Shown piece by piece: positions 10,945 through 21,301 of a stretch of 64,000 bases of DNA (position 1 is the first letter of the stretch; each line of letters starts with the position of its first letter). The notes beneath the pieces were generated by a model. That model was not told the origin of the DNA and searched no databases. It worked only from the letters and a program-made list of their open reading frames with translations. The stretch lies in the NCBI GenBank assembly GCA_019022495.1, contig JAFEKR010000004.1, forward strand, positions 1,798,001 to 1,862,000. Direction: 5' to 3'. The stretch is from Epichloe hybrida. Its lineage: Eukaryota > Ascomycota > Sordariomycetes > Hypocreales > Clavicipitaceae. Both the position numbers and the translations under genes were made by a program.

Positions 10945-12017
10945 TTAATTACAGTTTTCCCCCTGCACCTGCAGCCCTTTTTTGAAATCCCCGACAATCT
11001 CATCAAAGCTCTTATCGCGCTTGAAGCCCAGCCCCAGCGCCTTGCCGTTGTCGAACCTCGTCGGCCACGAGTACAAGATTGCCTTGAGCGCCTCGTCATC
11101 CTCCTCCCTCAACAGCTTCAACTTGTCCCTTCCCCCCACCCTGGCCAACGAATCCATCATGTCTTGCACCGTGACCCCTAACCCTGGCGCATTGAGCACT
11201 CTGTCGTACGCGGGCAGGGCGTTGCGCTCCAACGCCAGCGCGCGCAACAGATTTTGCGTAAGCGTCTTCGGCGAGCATAGCCAGTGACTGAACCCGCGAT
11301 CCCTCAGCGGCAAGACGCACTCTAGACCCTGCATGGGCTCGCGGATCATGCCAGAGAGGAAAGAGGATGCCGCGGCCGTGGGCCTCCCGGGCCGCACGGA
11401 AATGGTGGGCAGCCGGAGGACGACGCCGTCGATGAAGCCGAGGCGGGTATATTCGTTGATGAGGTATTCGCACATCATCTTCTCCGCACCGTAGGATGAT
11501 TGAGGTGTCGGGCGCTGGGACTCATCTACCGGCTCTATGAAGTTGCCGCCGTAAACGGCCAGGCTCGAGGTGAAAATGACGCGCGCGCCAGGACATGTTT
11601 CGCGAAGCGTGTCAAGCAGCGCTCGAGTTGCGTCAAAGTTGACTGACATGCCTTTGAAACTGATAAGACACTGTTTGAATGGAGGATTCTTCTGCAGAGT
11701 TGTCCGGAGAGAAAGGGTAAAAAAAAAAAACCACAAGATCACGTCTTACCCAGTTCAAAGTCGGCCTCCGCCCCAGCAGACATGATGCCGTGGAATACAA
11801 AAGCCGCATCCAAGTCCTTATCCATTACGGCCTGCGAGCCCGTAAGAAGATCAGTCTTGATAGACTTGGCTCTATCTGGGAACTTGACGCCCTCTGGGAT
11901 CGGCGCCTCTATAATATCCGTGAGGGTGAGCTTGTAAGAGCCCTCTTCATCGTTCAGCAGTGTCTTTGCCACGAGCTGGCCGATGAAGCCTGCGGCGCCA
12001 GTGATGAGAACATGCAT
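10945..12017 (-). CDS. NAD-dependent epimerase/dehydratase, D-erythronate dehydrogenase (DenD)-like
   Basis: Two exons, 11750-12017 and 10945-11651, give 324 residues. The intron ends at AAAG before GC-ATG, joining FELG to MSVNFDATR. It is an extended short-chain dehydrogenase: N-terminal nucleotide motif TGAAGFIG (GxxGxxG), Thr-Ser-Ser-Leu-Ala at the end of strand 5, and a catalytic Y-x-x-x-K (YGAEK). The RLPTISVRPG segment and overall length fit the DenD family, which in bacteria oxidises D-erythronate or L-threonate. Fungal relatives are mostly uncharacterised, so the substrate is inferred only. It is probably cytosolic; no signal or membrane segment is visible. A 31-base inverted repeat lies about 200 bases upstream of the ATG. 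Confidence 0.82.
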
Positions 12018-13085
12018 GTCGATTCTGAGTCTGACTTCTCAGCTTCTCAGGGCAACAGGAGTGGAACAGAACGGCGTCTCGGTACAGTTCGGGCCGGGTC
12101 GTCGGGACTCGGGGATACGGATTAGAGGCCGAGGGGTTATCGGGATTGTGTGCGCTTGTTACCCCGCCCCAGATCTCGATAAAGAGGAAAACGAAAAGGC
12201 CGATGTAAAGCAAAATATTGATGTTGAACACAGTGTTCAACATCAATCGCGCGCATAGAACCCGGAGCCAGTAGCATGTCTGGGAGAAGGCAACTTGAGT
12301 GACGATCAAGTCTAGGTCTGCCTGCTTCAGCCTCTTTCTTGGGCTTGAACCCGTGGTCCTGGCAGGCGTTCGTCGAATCCCAGGACATCATCCGAGACCT
12401 CCATCATGGAGACTTGGTGTGCCCAACCTTGCGTGCGCGGATATTGATATTCCGCGTCACTCATTTTCGCAGTGCTACGTGTCACGAAGCGCAAAGATAA
12501 GGGGACACTTTGAACAAGAATGCTACATCGTGACGAGAAAAAGCCTACTTTGCACGACCTAAAAGAACAATTAGTAGTCGTTGCTCGTCTTCGGGAAGAT
12601 CAACTGACAATGTACGGGGGTTATCGTAAGCTCAATGCATGATTGAAGTGGAACTCTGCGCGGTCATGGCAACACAAGATGCGTACCACGGCATTTATGG
12701 CGACAAGATTTAGCACACAAGATATGACTGATTGTGCTGGTTCTATCATGACTGCATCCAGGTTGAGAGACCTTGGTCGATTTTAGAGTTGAACAGGCTT
12801 TTCCATCTTTTCTCTCCTTGAGATAAATGGGCGGGCGTGTCGATATGAGCAGGGGTAAGCAGTGCGGCATCTACCCTGCTCCTTGCTCCTTGTGCCGAAA
12901 CCCGCAGATTGACCTACTAATAACAATTCATGACAGGCCCAACGCAAGTCAGCGCTCAAAGTGAAGCGCCGTCGATGTCTCTCAATCCACCAATCTGCAA
13001 TCAATTGTGACATCAGCTAGCACACCTCACTGGGTGACTGGGACGGGGGCATCGGGTTAGACCGCACGACTGGCCTCCAATCATC
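12018..13085. other. Divergent intergenic region, DenD-like / APH-like
   Basis: Shared upstream region of the genes at 12017 (minus) and 13086 (plus). Apart from the inverted repeat at 12217-12247, no coding or repeat structure is supported. Confidence 0.55.
12217..12247. promoter_or_regulatory. 31-base perfect inverted repeat
   Basis: Two 15-base arms (ATTGATGTTGAACAC and its exact reverse complement) separated by a single A at 12232. It lies about 200 bases upstream of the DenD-like start codon. It could be a dimeric transcription-factor site or a hairpin in the transcript; the sequence alone does not decide. Confidence 0.6.
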
Positions 13086-14302
13086 ATGCCGTCTGATACC
13101 ACCTGGAGAAAAGTCTGCTCATATCCATTGGATACTCATATTGGGTGATCAGTACATGAATGTCTTGTTCGTACCAATTGGGATCAGCTTTGTCTTCTCG
13201 CATCGTCGCTCAGGCAGGGCATGCCTTGCCGAGTGCTCCCAGAGCTCAAGAACGGCCTTCATCACCTTGTCCGGCTTCTCGAGTTTGACGATGGTACTAC
13301 CTGGATTGCCCACGTTCGAATGCACGCAGACACGCAAGATTCGGCGCTCATGTTGCAGAGCGAGGTCGACACCATGACACTTATCCGTCAGCGAACAGGC
13401 ATTCCTGTCCCCACGGTATATGCATATGAGGTTGACACCCGCAACCCGACCAGCGCGGCTTTCATTCTTATGCAAGTCGTCTCAGGAAACACTGCTATGG
13501 ACAGTGACGGCGGCTACCAAGTTCATCAAGGACAGATACCCCTTCACCGACGCCCTGCCTTCTGTCTCGCAGCAGCCAAAATTCAGGTATCCCCGAGTGC
13601 TTCTGCTTTGTGTCCTTTGCGCTCATCTATCAATAGGTTCAGATGGCATCGGTTCGTCTCCCGTTGATTGGCATGGTGATTCAAGACTCAACCGGTGACT
13701 ACACCGTTGGTCCTTTTCCAGATATTGGCGGACCCTTTCGCAGAGCAACCGACTTTATCGAGGCGTGGGCCAGACATAGTCGTTTCCCCTTGTCCGTTGA
13801 CGCAGTTAACAGGATTCCATCGGCCGCCTTGAGATCCAGAATCCTCACGTCTATCCAGGCATTCCCCAATCAGCTTGCCTCATCAGCTGCTGATTTGACC
13901 ACCCACAATGATGGGCCGTCGCCTATTACTCACACAGATTTCTTCCACAGCAACATTGTCGTTGACTCTGAGTACACCATACAGGGTGTTATTGACTGGG
14001 AAGGCGCTTGCACTATGCCTTGGGAACTGGTAGAGCCGCCGTTTTTCCTCGAAACAGTGCCTCCAGAGTTGGATGCTCCATATAATTACGATGAAAATGG
14101 GGTTCCAGTTGACCAAGATACACGTCAGAGGTGGGACGAGAGGAGGCAATATGAGAAGTTGATCGCTGAGATGGAGCTCGAAATGCAAGGAGACAATATG
14201 CTTTCCTCGACGCTGTCAAATCGTCGTCACCAGAAGCTTGCTTATGCAATGCGTGTCTATACGAACCCAGGCAAATTGCTGTTCTACGATAGAGTTGTAT
14301 AA
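13086..14302 (+). CDS. Aminoglycoside-phosphotransferase-fold (APH) family protein
   Basis: Best model has three exons, 13086-13144, 13214-13586 and 13637-14302, giving 365 residues. The core is clear: an N-lobe stretch (PELKNGLHHLVRLLEFDDGTTWIA), the hinge region around FILMQVVSGNTAM, a Brenner-type catalytic loop (HTDFFHSNIVVD) and the metal-binding box (GVIDWEGA). This family of kinase-like enzymes is expanded in filamentous fungi, and natural substrates are generally unknown; drug resistance should not be assumed. Exon 1 is less certain. The acceptor at 13213 keeps frame, but the upstream in-frame residues 13188-13220 also look family-like, so the true first intron may differ. The intron at 13587-13636 is well supported. 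Confidence 0.75.
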
Positions 14303-15635
14303 TCAACGCGAATATATACATATACACGCAGGAAACAGGATTGGACTAAACTGTTCAGTCTTGACACACACGATGTCCTCGTGTCCGTTCAAAGCTGCCT
14401 CGTAGCTGCAGGAAACGTCATAATATACATAGATTACACTTGTGTGCCTATAAAAATAATAGCTGGCACACAGTGTGCACTCCGTGTCAGTAACTGTGTG
14501 GTGTCGCCTGAGCAGGGGCTTGAAACTACGCCAAGCATTCAGCTCAGGCTCTGATGACCCCAGATCACCCTTGCGCTCAGGGTAAAGCAGCGACAGCTCA
14601 GGTTCCACACCAGGAATGTATTTGGACGGCAAGATTTGTCGGGGGTGAAGGCATTCAAAGTGCTTACTTGGCCTTGGCGCTGCACATGCGGTAGCGAAAA
14701 TTGAGATTCACTCCTTTTTTTGTTGTGTCTCGTCTACGGATTACATACATACCTTGTCTAGCTATAATGACCTTCGATCCGTGTGCGACCGCAAAAAGGG
14801 TTCTGTTGAAGTCTGCAAAAAACTCCATGTCGTTGGTCGCATCGACTACATGAGCCTCACGAAGCTTATCTTGTAATACGATAAGCGGTCTAATAACAAA
14901 GACCTGACTGAGATCCTTGTTCTCGGACACGACAAAACCGCCTTGCGGCTGAAAGGGGGGCTGTCGCCTGCGTGCTGGTTCTGGTCCGGCTGGAGTCCGT
15001 CCCCCCCCCCCCCCTTTTGCCTGCCCCCGCCCCCATCACCAGTGGTGCCTGCCCCTCAAACTCGTACTGAGATCCACTGGTCCACTTCACGCACCGGCGC
15101 TTGCAAGGGACTTGAGGATCCACGGCCGGCCTTCAATCGCCCCGGTTCCAACACAAGTCGCACACAGCAATTTGTATTAAAGACATTGAAAAGTTTCCTC
15201 AGCCTTCCTCAGACACTCACTCCCCTTCCTCGCCTCCCCTTTTACGACCACCAACTCACCACTGCTCACGCCGAACCGCTTCGCTGCTACCCACGCGTGT
15301 GACGCAAATACATACGCAAATCATTTCAATTTAGGTCAAAACCAGGGGGGTGGTCCTGGTGCTGTCCGGGGCCGACCCGTTTTCCTTTTATAATCGTGCG
15401 CCATCTCGGCCGGTGCCAGTCTTCTTTGTTCCAGTCTGGTCTTTTATTAAATCCAGACGGCCACGCCATCCGCAGACTCGCATCAGTACTAACAATCAAA
15501 CGATCGAACGGCCTTCGGGCCACATCGCTCCTCTGAGTCCTCTCCTTGGCTCATCTGAACCCAAAGCCCAACACAACCATCTCTTCTCGACCTCTGAACC
15601 GTCATTGAAATCTCCAGAGTCGTCCGTCTTTCATC
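14303..15635. other. Intergenic, tandem genes
   Basis: 3' flank of the APH gene and promoter of the gene at 15636. It contains a C-homopolymer run near 15001-15014 and CT-rich DNA towards the next gene. No coding potential was recognised on either strand. Confidence 0.55.
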
Positions 15636-17093
15636 ATGTCCATCTTCTCTTCGCTTAGGAAAAGTCGCCAGCAGGCCAAGGAGCACAACGCCAAGCTGGC
15701 CGAGCAGAAAAAGAAGGAAGACGAACACATCCCGTACAAACATGTCCCAACCCACGCCGCCACCGACGCCTTTACTAGTGCGCCACCAAGCTGGAGAGAG
15801 GCTGATCGGCCCCGAATTGTCGAGCAGAACCGCAGACGAAGTGCGATGGCGGCAAGTGGTCACCACATGAACATGCCCGGTGTGCCTCGTATTGGGAGCA
15901 GCCTGTCCCGAGTTTCCTTTCCAGCAGACGACGTTACGCCTGTCGTCCGCCTACCAAGGGCTTACAGTTATACTAGTGTTTCTCCTTACAACGCAAGTGC
16001 TCGCGAAAGTAGGGAGATTGTTTATCAATCTCCCCCAGAAACGGCCTGCATGCAGGTATCGCTCAAGGGCAAGGAGGTTTCTCGAGCCTATGACTCGCAG
16101 CGAATTAGTCCTGCTTCAAGCAAAGGTTTGTCTTTTGAAAGTTGCGAGTCACCCAGTCATCAATGTATCAAAGATTGATCCATCATCATAGGCGGACCTT
16201 CTCCCGTGGACAGTTCAGATGGGTTCGCAAGCTCGCAAGATGATTTGGAGATGAAACCCATACAGCACAAGACAAGACCAGCCGAGGCTGAAGCTGTCAC
16301 GACTCATCGTTTACACCCAAGCCATGCTCGCGGGAAGTCGGACACTTCTGTCAATCAGTACACTTTGTCCAGCACTGCCAAATCTCCGCACACGAGTCAT
16401 CTTCGAGATTCTCGCCCTCCACCGTCGATGAGAGGGTTCGGCTCCATACCAGCTGTCGCCGTCGTGCCGCCACCAACCAACGTGGGAGGGATCTCGAGTC
16501 ATCTCGCTCAGGGATGTGTCGGTTCTGGCAACTCTAATACGTCGTCGCCATCTAATACTCTCACGCCGCCGTCGCGTCAGGGCTCAGCAACGTCCCTTTC
16601 TGGTCCCTCGTATGGACCCGTGAAACAACCAGCTGTGGCCTCGGTCACTTCTCACGCACCTACAGTTGGAAAGAATGAGCATGGACTGAATTGGTTCTCA
16701 TTGCCCGAGCCCGACGTGGATGTCCATGTTCCCTCTGTTGGAATCGCTGCGGGGCCGTCCCTTGGAACTAACCGAGCCATGGCTTCTCCCCAGGCCCCTC
16801 AAACAACCTATAGTGAAAGACCGCCTGGTGAGGTCGATCGAAGTCCGGAACCAGATGTCTCGCAGCACAACGCATGGGAGTCACAGGCTGCTGGTCCTCA
16901 GCAACGCATGATGGACCGAAGTCGCGATCCACCTCCCGTCGCCCATGAACACCTCGTCAACGTATTTCCCGAAATGGCTATGTCTGATTCACAAGAAAAG
17001 CCAGGCAAAGGTAAAAAGCTGTTTAAGGGAGGCGCGGGCAAGCTGAAAAAGAACCGATGGTCGAGTTCTAAGGCGCCTGCCGTTTCAGTCTAG
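15636..17093 (+). CDS. Conserved fungal protein of unknown function, basic and low-complexity
   Basis: Two exons, 15636-16125 and 16192-17093, give 463 residues. The intron (66 bases) contains a stop and has ordinary GT-AG ends. The N-terminus is a charged helix (MSIFSSLRKSRQQAKEHNAK...) followed by a PYKHVPTHAATDA motif and a WREADRPRIVEQNRRRS motif that I recall as conserved among filamentous ascomycetes. The middle is Ser/Pro-rich and probably disordered. The last 30 residues are strongly basic (KGKKLFKGGAGKLKKNRW). There is no signal peptide, membrane span or catalytic motif. I do not recognise a named family, and nuclear or membrane-surface binding through the basic ends is only a guess. 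Confidence 0.7.
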
Positions 17094-18170
17094 TCTGCGC
17101 GCAAACGGTCGGCGAGGTCTTCCGTTTCCGAGATATGGCTAGCCAGCTTTTGAGGTTTCTATATGTGGCATTCTCGATGTTTGCTTCGTTCTGTGTTATT
17201 AGGGCCCTGACGAACCCAGGAACGAGTACGGGAAAGCTCATGCAGCTTACCGTGAGCTTCCGCCAATCTCTCTCAGCCACCTTTTCAGCTTTTGCCATTT
17301 TGATTTTCCATTTCTTTCTGATTTTCTGGACTTATAACCTCTTACGAATTTACGACTACCCGTATAGAATCGAGCGGTGTTGGGAATTGGCTTGTTACAA
17401 CCATGGGTGAAAATGATCCACCATGTCCGGATTAATGCTGCTGCCCCTGTCTTGTCGACATGGGCGGATGGCATTCTTGAACTGTGTGTAAATAGTATGT
17501 AGTGGCGCGGCATAGATGGAATTTTAAGTTGAACGCTGAAACAGGGTCAACCCGGGGAATGTGGAGATGCGAAGATGGCCGCAAGACAAGAAGCAATCGA
17601 AGCTTGATATTGGATCTACATGTAATCCGTACTCGGTGATCAACTACTTTGGGAAGTGGACACGGAGAGGCTGGTTCAATCAATCAACCTTTCTGTTCCA
17701 CAGCCGGCTGAGCCAATGCCGCTCGTTTTGTCGCGCAAGCCCGTCGCCATTGGCTGACACCAGACCAGGAGACCAGGAGAGTCCACTTGGATGCGCCGCA
17801 GCCGCAGCCGCAGCCACAGCACGGAACTTGACCTTGACCTTGACCTTGACACGTCGTCGTCGACGTCGACGACGACGTCCACGACGACGTTCTGTTGACA
17901 GCTGGTGACGACCTGCCACTGCCACCTGCCACTGCCACCCGCCACCCGCCACCCGGCTCTGGCTCTGGCTCACTCGTTTGCCACAGTCTTGTTAAAATCT
18001 TCGTTTCTGCTGTTCCATGCGATTGCATTCTGGTGCTTCTTTACCTCTCCGATGACGGCCCATCGCTGCATCACGAACAAGCACTCGATTCTCCTCGACT
18101 CAGTCGGAGTCAGCTCTGGCACCGCGGGATTCGCTCCTCTTTGCCCGTCCCGCACGCACAATCGACCGTC
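17094..18170. other. Intergenic region upstream of ALG5
   Basis: Contains a GCCGCA microsatellite-like run (about 17790-17815), a CTTGAC repeat (about 17825-17849) and a 28-base perfect palindrome (17851-17878). A T-rich hydrophobic open frame at 17135-17410 is not supported by any homology I recognise. Confidence 0.5.
17851..17878. promoter_or_regulatory. 28-base perfect palindrome built of GTC/GAC triplets
   Basis: The strand reads identically in reverse complement across all 28 bases (ends ACGTCGTCG...CGACGACGT) with no spacer. It lies about 290 bases upstream of the ALG5 ATG and follows directly on tandem CTTGAC units. A second GACGACGT stretch follows at about 17882-17891. Confidence 0.55.
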
Positions 18171-19630
18171 ATGGGAATACCAGAGCTCGTGTCTCGCTCT
18201 GTGCGGCCCCTATGGACCTGGATACAGGCAACACCCATTCATGTCCTGCTGGTCAGCTTCATTTTGTCGGTCCTGCTAGGCCTTGTCTCGGTATGCCTTT
18301 GAGCCCCCGAGGTGCGCACGTCGCACGTCGCACGTCGCATGTCGCATGTCGCGTGACGAAGACGTACATTGAGCTGACAACAATCGCCTTACCTAGCTAT
18401 TTGCTCTTCTTCATCTCGTTGCCCCCATACCACGACCAGCGACCTCGTCCGAGAAGACGTACATTACCTCCAGCCCGTCGGGAAAGCCAACCTCGCCTAA
18501 ACAGCTGCCATGTTGGTATGATCGCTGGCTCGCTGAGCGCCGCCTCCAGAAACAGGCGCAGATGCGTCCCCACGAGGCCTTTGCCACACCCGATGCAGGC
18601 AGCATTGAACCGGCCGAAGTACGCTTGAGTGTAGTGTTTCCAGCATACAACGAAGAGAGGCGAATCATTCCTACACTGGAGGAGGCTGTGGATTATCTAG
18701 ACGAGCATATTGGTCGCGACAAGAATTCCAAGGGCTCTCTTACTCAAGGAGCTAGACGACATCATTGTGTCAACTCCTCGTCAGGCCCGGCGAGTCGAGA
18801 GGTGGGAGGGTACGAGATGCTGATCGTCAACGATGGCAGCAGCGACAAGACTGTGGATGTGGTGTTGGAATTTGCCAAGGAGCGTGGTCTTCATGACATC
18901 TTGAGAGTGGTGACCCTGGTTAAGAATAGAGGGAAAGGCGGTAGTGTGACTCATGGACTACGTCACGTCAGGGGTGAATATGTTTTGTTCGCGGATGCAG
19001 ACGGAGCCTCTAGGTTCAGTGACGTGAGAAAGCTGATAGAGGGCTGTGAGGAGGTCGTCGATGGCTCTCTTCGCGGTGTTGCGATAGGAAGCCGAGCCCA
19101 CTTGGTCGGCAGCGAAGCGGTAGTCAAGGCAAGTCGAGAGAGCCCCCCCCCCCCCCCCCTTTTTCTCTTTCCCCCGACATACACACACACACACACACAC
19201 GGCATAGTACTGACATGTTGTGCTGTAGCGCTCTGCTCTACGCAATTTCCTCATGCGCTCATTTCATCTTGTGCTCACCATCCTCACGCCACCCGCTACA
19301 TCACGCATTCGCGACACCCAGTGCGGCTTCAAGTTATTCACACGTGAATCGCTGCCGCACATTGTACCGTATATGCACACCGAGGGCTGGATCTTCGACA
19401 TTGAAATGTTGATGCTTGCGGAGTCGGCACCAGCCACACCTGTACTCGGTAGTGATGGCACTGTTATTGGCACCAGCCCCGGTATCAAGGTTGCTGAAGT
19501 GCCCATCGAGTGGCACGAGGTTGGGGGGAGTAAATTGAATGTCATCCAGGACAGTATCAAGATGGCTCTGGGGCTGGCCGTCTTGAGAGCTAGCTGGATG
19601 ATGGGGGTGTACAGGCGGCGGCTGACCTGA
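18171..19630 (+). CDS. ALG5: Dolichyl-phosphate beta-glucosyltransferase
   Basis: Three exons, 18171-18290, 18397-19128 and 19229-19630, give 417 residues. Alg5 makes dolichyl-phosphate-glucose from UDP-glucose on the cytosolic face of the ER, the donor for the last three glucoses of the N-glycan precursor. Visible are an N-terminal membrane anchor (IHVLLVSFILSVLLGLVS), the family motif PCWYDRWLAERR, the GT2 start (VVFPAYNEE), a DxD metal site (FADADGAS) and the C-terminal RDTQCGFKLF and EGWIFDIEML motifs. The second intron begins GC rather than GT, yet joins VVK to RSALRNFLM exactly as expected. An insert of Ser/Gly-rich residues (about 105-130) precedes the GGYEMLIVNDGS strand. Confidence 0.93.
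19129..19228 (+). other. GC-AG intron of ALG5 with poly-C and CA microsatellite
   Basis: Donor AAG/GCAAGT, acceptor GCTGTAG. No GT donor nearby restores frame. The 100-base intron contains a C run of about 16 followed by T/C-rich DNA and an (AC)n tract up to about 19200. Confidence 0.85.
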
Positions 19631-21301
19631 TGGGCACGTGGATTGGCATCTCGCCAAGTTCTAGCGGGAACAGAGGGTGGGTGTACTCTAGAATCCAGAA
19701 AGCTCAGATAATGCAGTTTCTGTGACGATGATGTACGATTGGATTCGGGGCCATTTCTTAGCATGTCGAGGCGCGATTAACGAGCGTGGTATGTTCAGCA
19801 GGCATAAGACTCCCTTGGCTGTGTGTGGGGGGATTTCGTGAAGGGCTCGCTTGTGTTTTGTCAAAACGGCGGTCCATTTTGTTAATGTTTCTTGCGTCTG
19901 GGCATGAAGTTTCGAACAAGGGTGATAGCACGAGGATAACAAGTTATGTCGAAGGACGAGATATCATTGGATTATTCCCGGTGAATATAGAGCGAACTGA
20001 AACAACGCGACTTCACTCGGAGCACACACAGCATTCGGACTGACGAAAAATAAACCACCATGCTCGACACAACTTTGCGTCTCGGAAACAGAAGGCGAAA
20101 GAAGCAACGAGCCTACTTGCAAAGAAGACTCTTTGGACCCCCCCAGCTCGCGACAGAATGACACCCTTCCGACGCGTCGACTCGTCTCCGACCAGCACCG
20201 CAACTGGCGTCACTGCAGGGCGCGTCAATTTCTCGCCCGCATCCGCAGGGGGTGTATATACATACGAGTACGCAAAGCAGTTGCTCTTCTTGTAGAGCTT
20301 GACGGATCCCCTACCGAGCCACGGCGGTTAATAATACTCTTCTCACGGGCGCGGGACTGGACTGACTGGCTCGTGAGCGGCGCGCAGGTGTTCAGCTTGA
20401 CGGGCCTGTATATCTTGTCGCGACACATGGCGTCGTTGTGTCGGTTTCCCTTACGATATTAGTCGGGTCGGTCGGTTTGTGCCGGGACCGGGGAACATAC
20501 GATGGTCTCTGCTGCGACGCTGGAGGCGCAGAGGAGGAGGAGGGTGGCAGGCTGGGAGATGTGCATCTTGGGTTATGCGCGGATTCGCTCTACTGATTCT
20601 TGGGGGTTTGTCGTGTCGGGCGGGTTGGACGAGATGGAGCGGGAGCATCGCCCATCCTTTTATGCCCGGCGTTTTACTGGATTCGCAGCACGGGGCTGGC
20701 TGCATGTAGCTTCGTCGTCATCCCCAGTGTCACCGAATCTGACTGTATCGAGGTATCTGACGGTGTCGTGCTGTCTTGGAAAAGGAAAGGAAAATGCCAA
20801 AAGCGCTTGGCTGCATATTTCCTTGGACCAAGATGTCACGGAACGCCGGAAACTTGCCCCGTTCGAGTAGACAAAAGGTTGCAGTGCAGTCTACGGGTCT
20901 GCTTACGTTGGATCGTCGGACACTGCCTGCCGTTGTATCTATGATATCCATGAGTACCGGGTCACGGTGGTCCGTTATTGGCCGAGAAGAAACAAGGCAT
21001 CGTGCCATTACTATCAGCGTACTCCGTAATACATGCTGTTATATGTATAATATGACAGCCCAAAGGCTGCTCGACGCGTGTCCCATGAGTTCCCCCCCCA
21101 GTCTATAGCACCTTCATTCATGTAAAGCAAACGCCTCAAATGGCACATGTACACAAGCGTCTCTTGAACATGTCGACGAGACGAAGCTGGCTGCGATGAA
21201 AACATGTGTACAATTGTCCCATCATCCAGTGTGAGGCTGGTGAGAATTCAAACCCGGAATGATGGGTTTGCCTTCAATGACATAATTGGCCGAGGACAAT
21301 T
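19631..21301. other. Intergenic, convergent ALG5 / ERG1, with a possible broken small gene
   Basis: 1.67 kb. The only coding-like stretch is 20158-20462 (separate entry). The rest shows no recognisable gene or repeat. Confidence 0.45.
20158..20462 (+). pseudogene. Candidate small protein gene interrupted by a frameshift
   Basis: The frame from ATG 20158 reads 45 residues with protein-like composition (MTPFRRVDSSPTS..., then GRVNFSPASAGGVYTYEYAK) and meets TAG at 20293. One base out of phase, the frame from about 20287 to the stop at 20460-20462 reads a further stretch that looks like a globular or membrane protein (GSPTEPRRLIILFSRARDW, then VSGAQVFSLTGLYILSRH). Together they would make about 100 residues if one base were missing near 20290. 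No GT-AG intron of normal size bridges the two frames. I do not recognise the family with certainty. A sequencing error, real pseudogene, or chance are the alternatives. Confidence 0.35.

Noticed and set aside
13086..14302. Antibiotic-resistance gene
   Set aside because: The APH fold is widespread in fungi with unrelated roles; nothing indicates aminoglycoside modification.
17135..17410. Hydrophobic 91-codon frame
   Set aside because: T-rich 3' flank of the upstream gene gives hydrophobic codons by composition; no recognisable family or splice structure.
20502..20870. 122-codon frame downstream of the broken small gene
   Set aside because: No start context, splice structure or family resemblance; probably chance.
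21241..21275. tRNA B-box-like string
   Set aside because: No matching A box or cloverleaf could be drawn. No convincing tRNA was found anywhere in the window.
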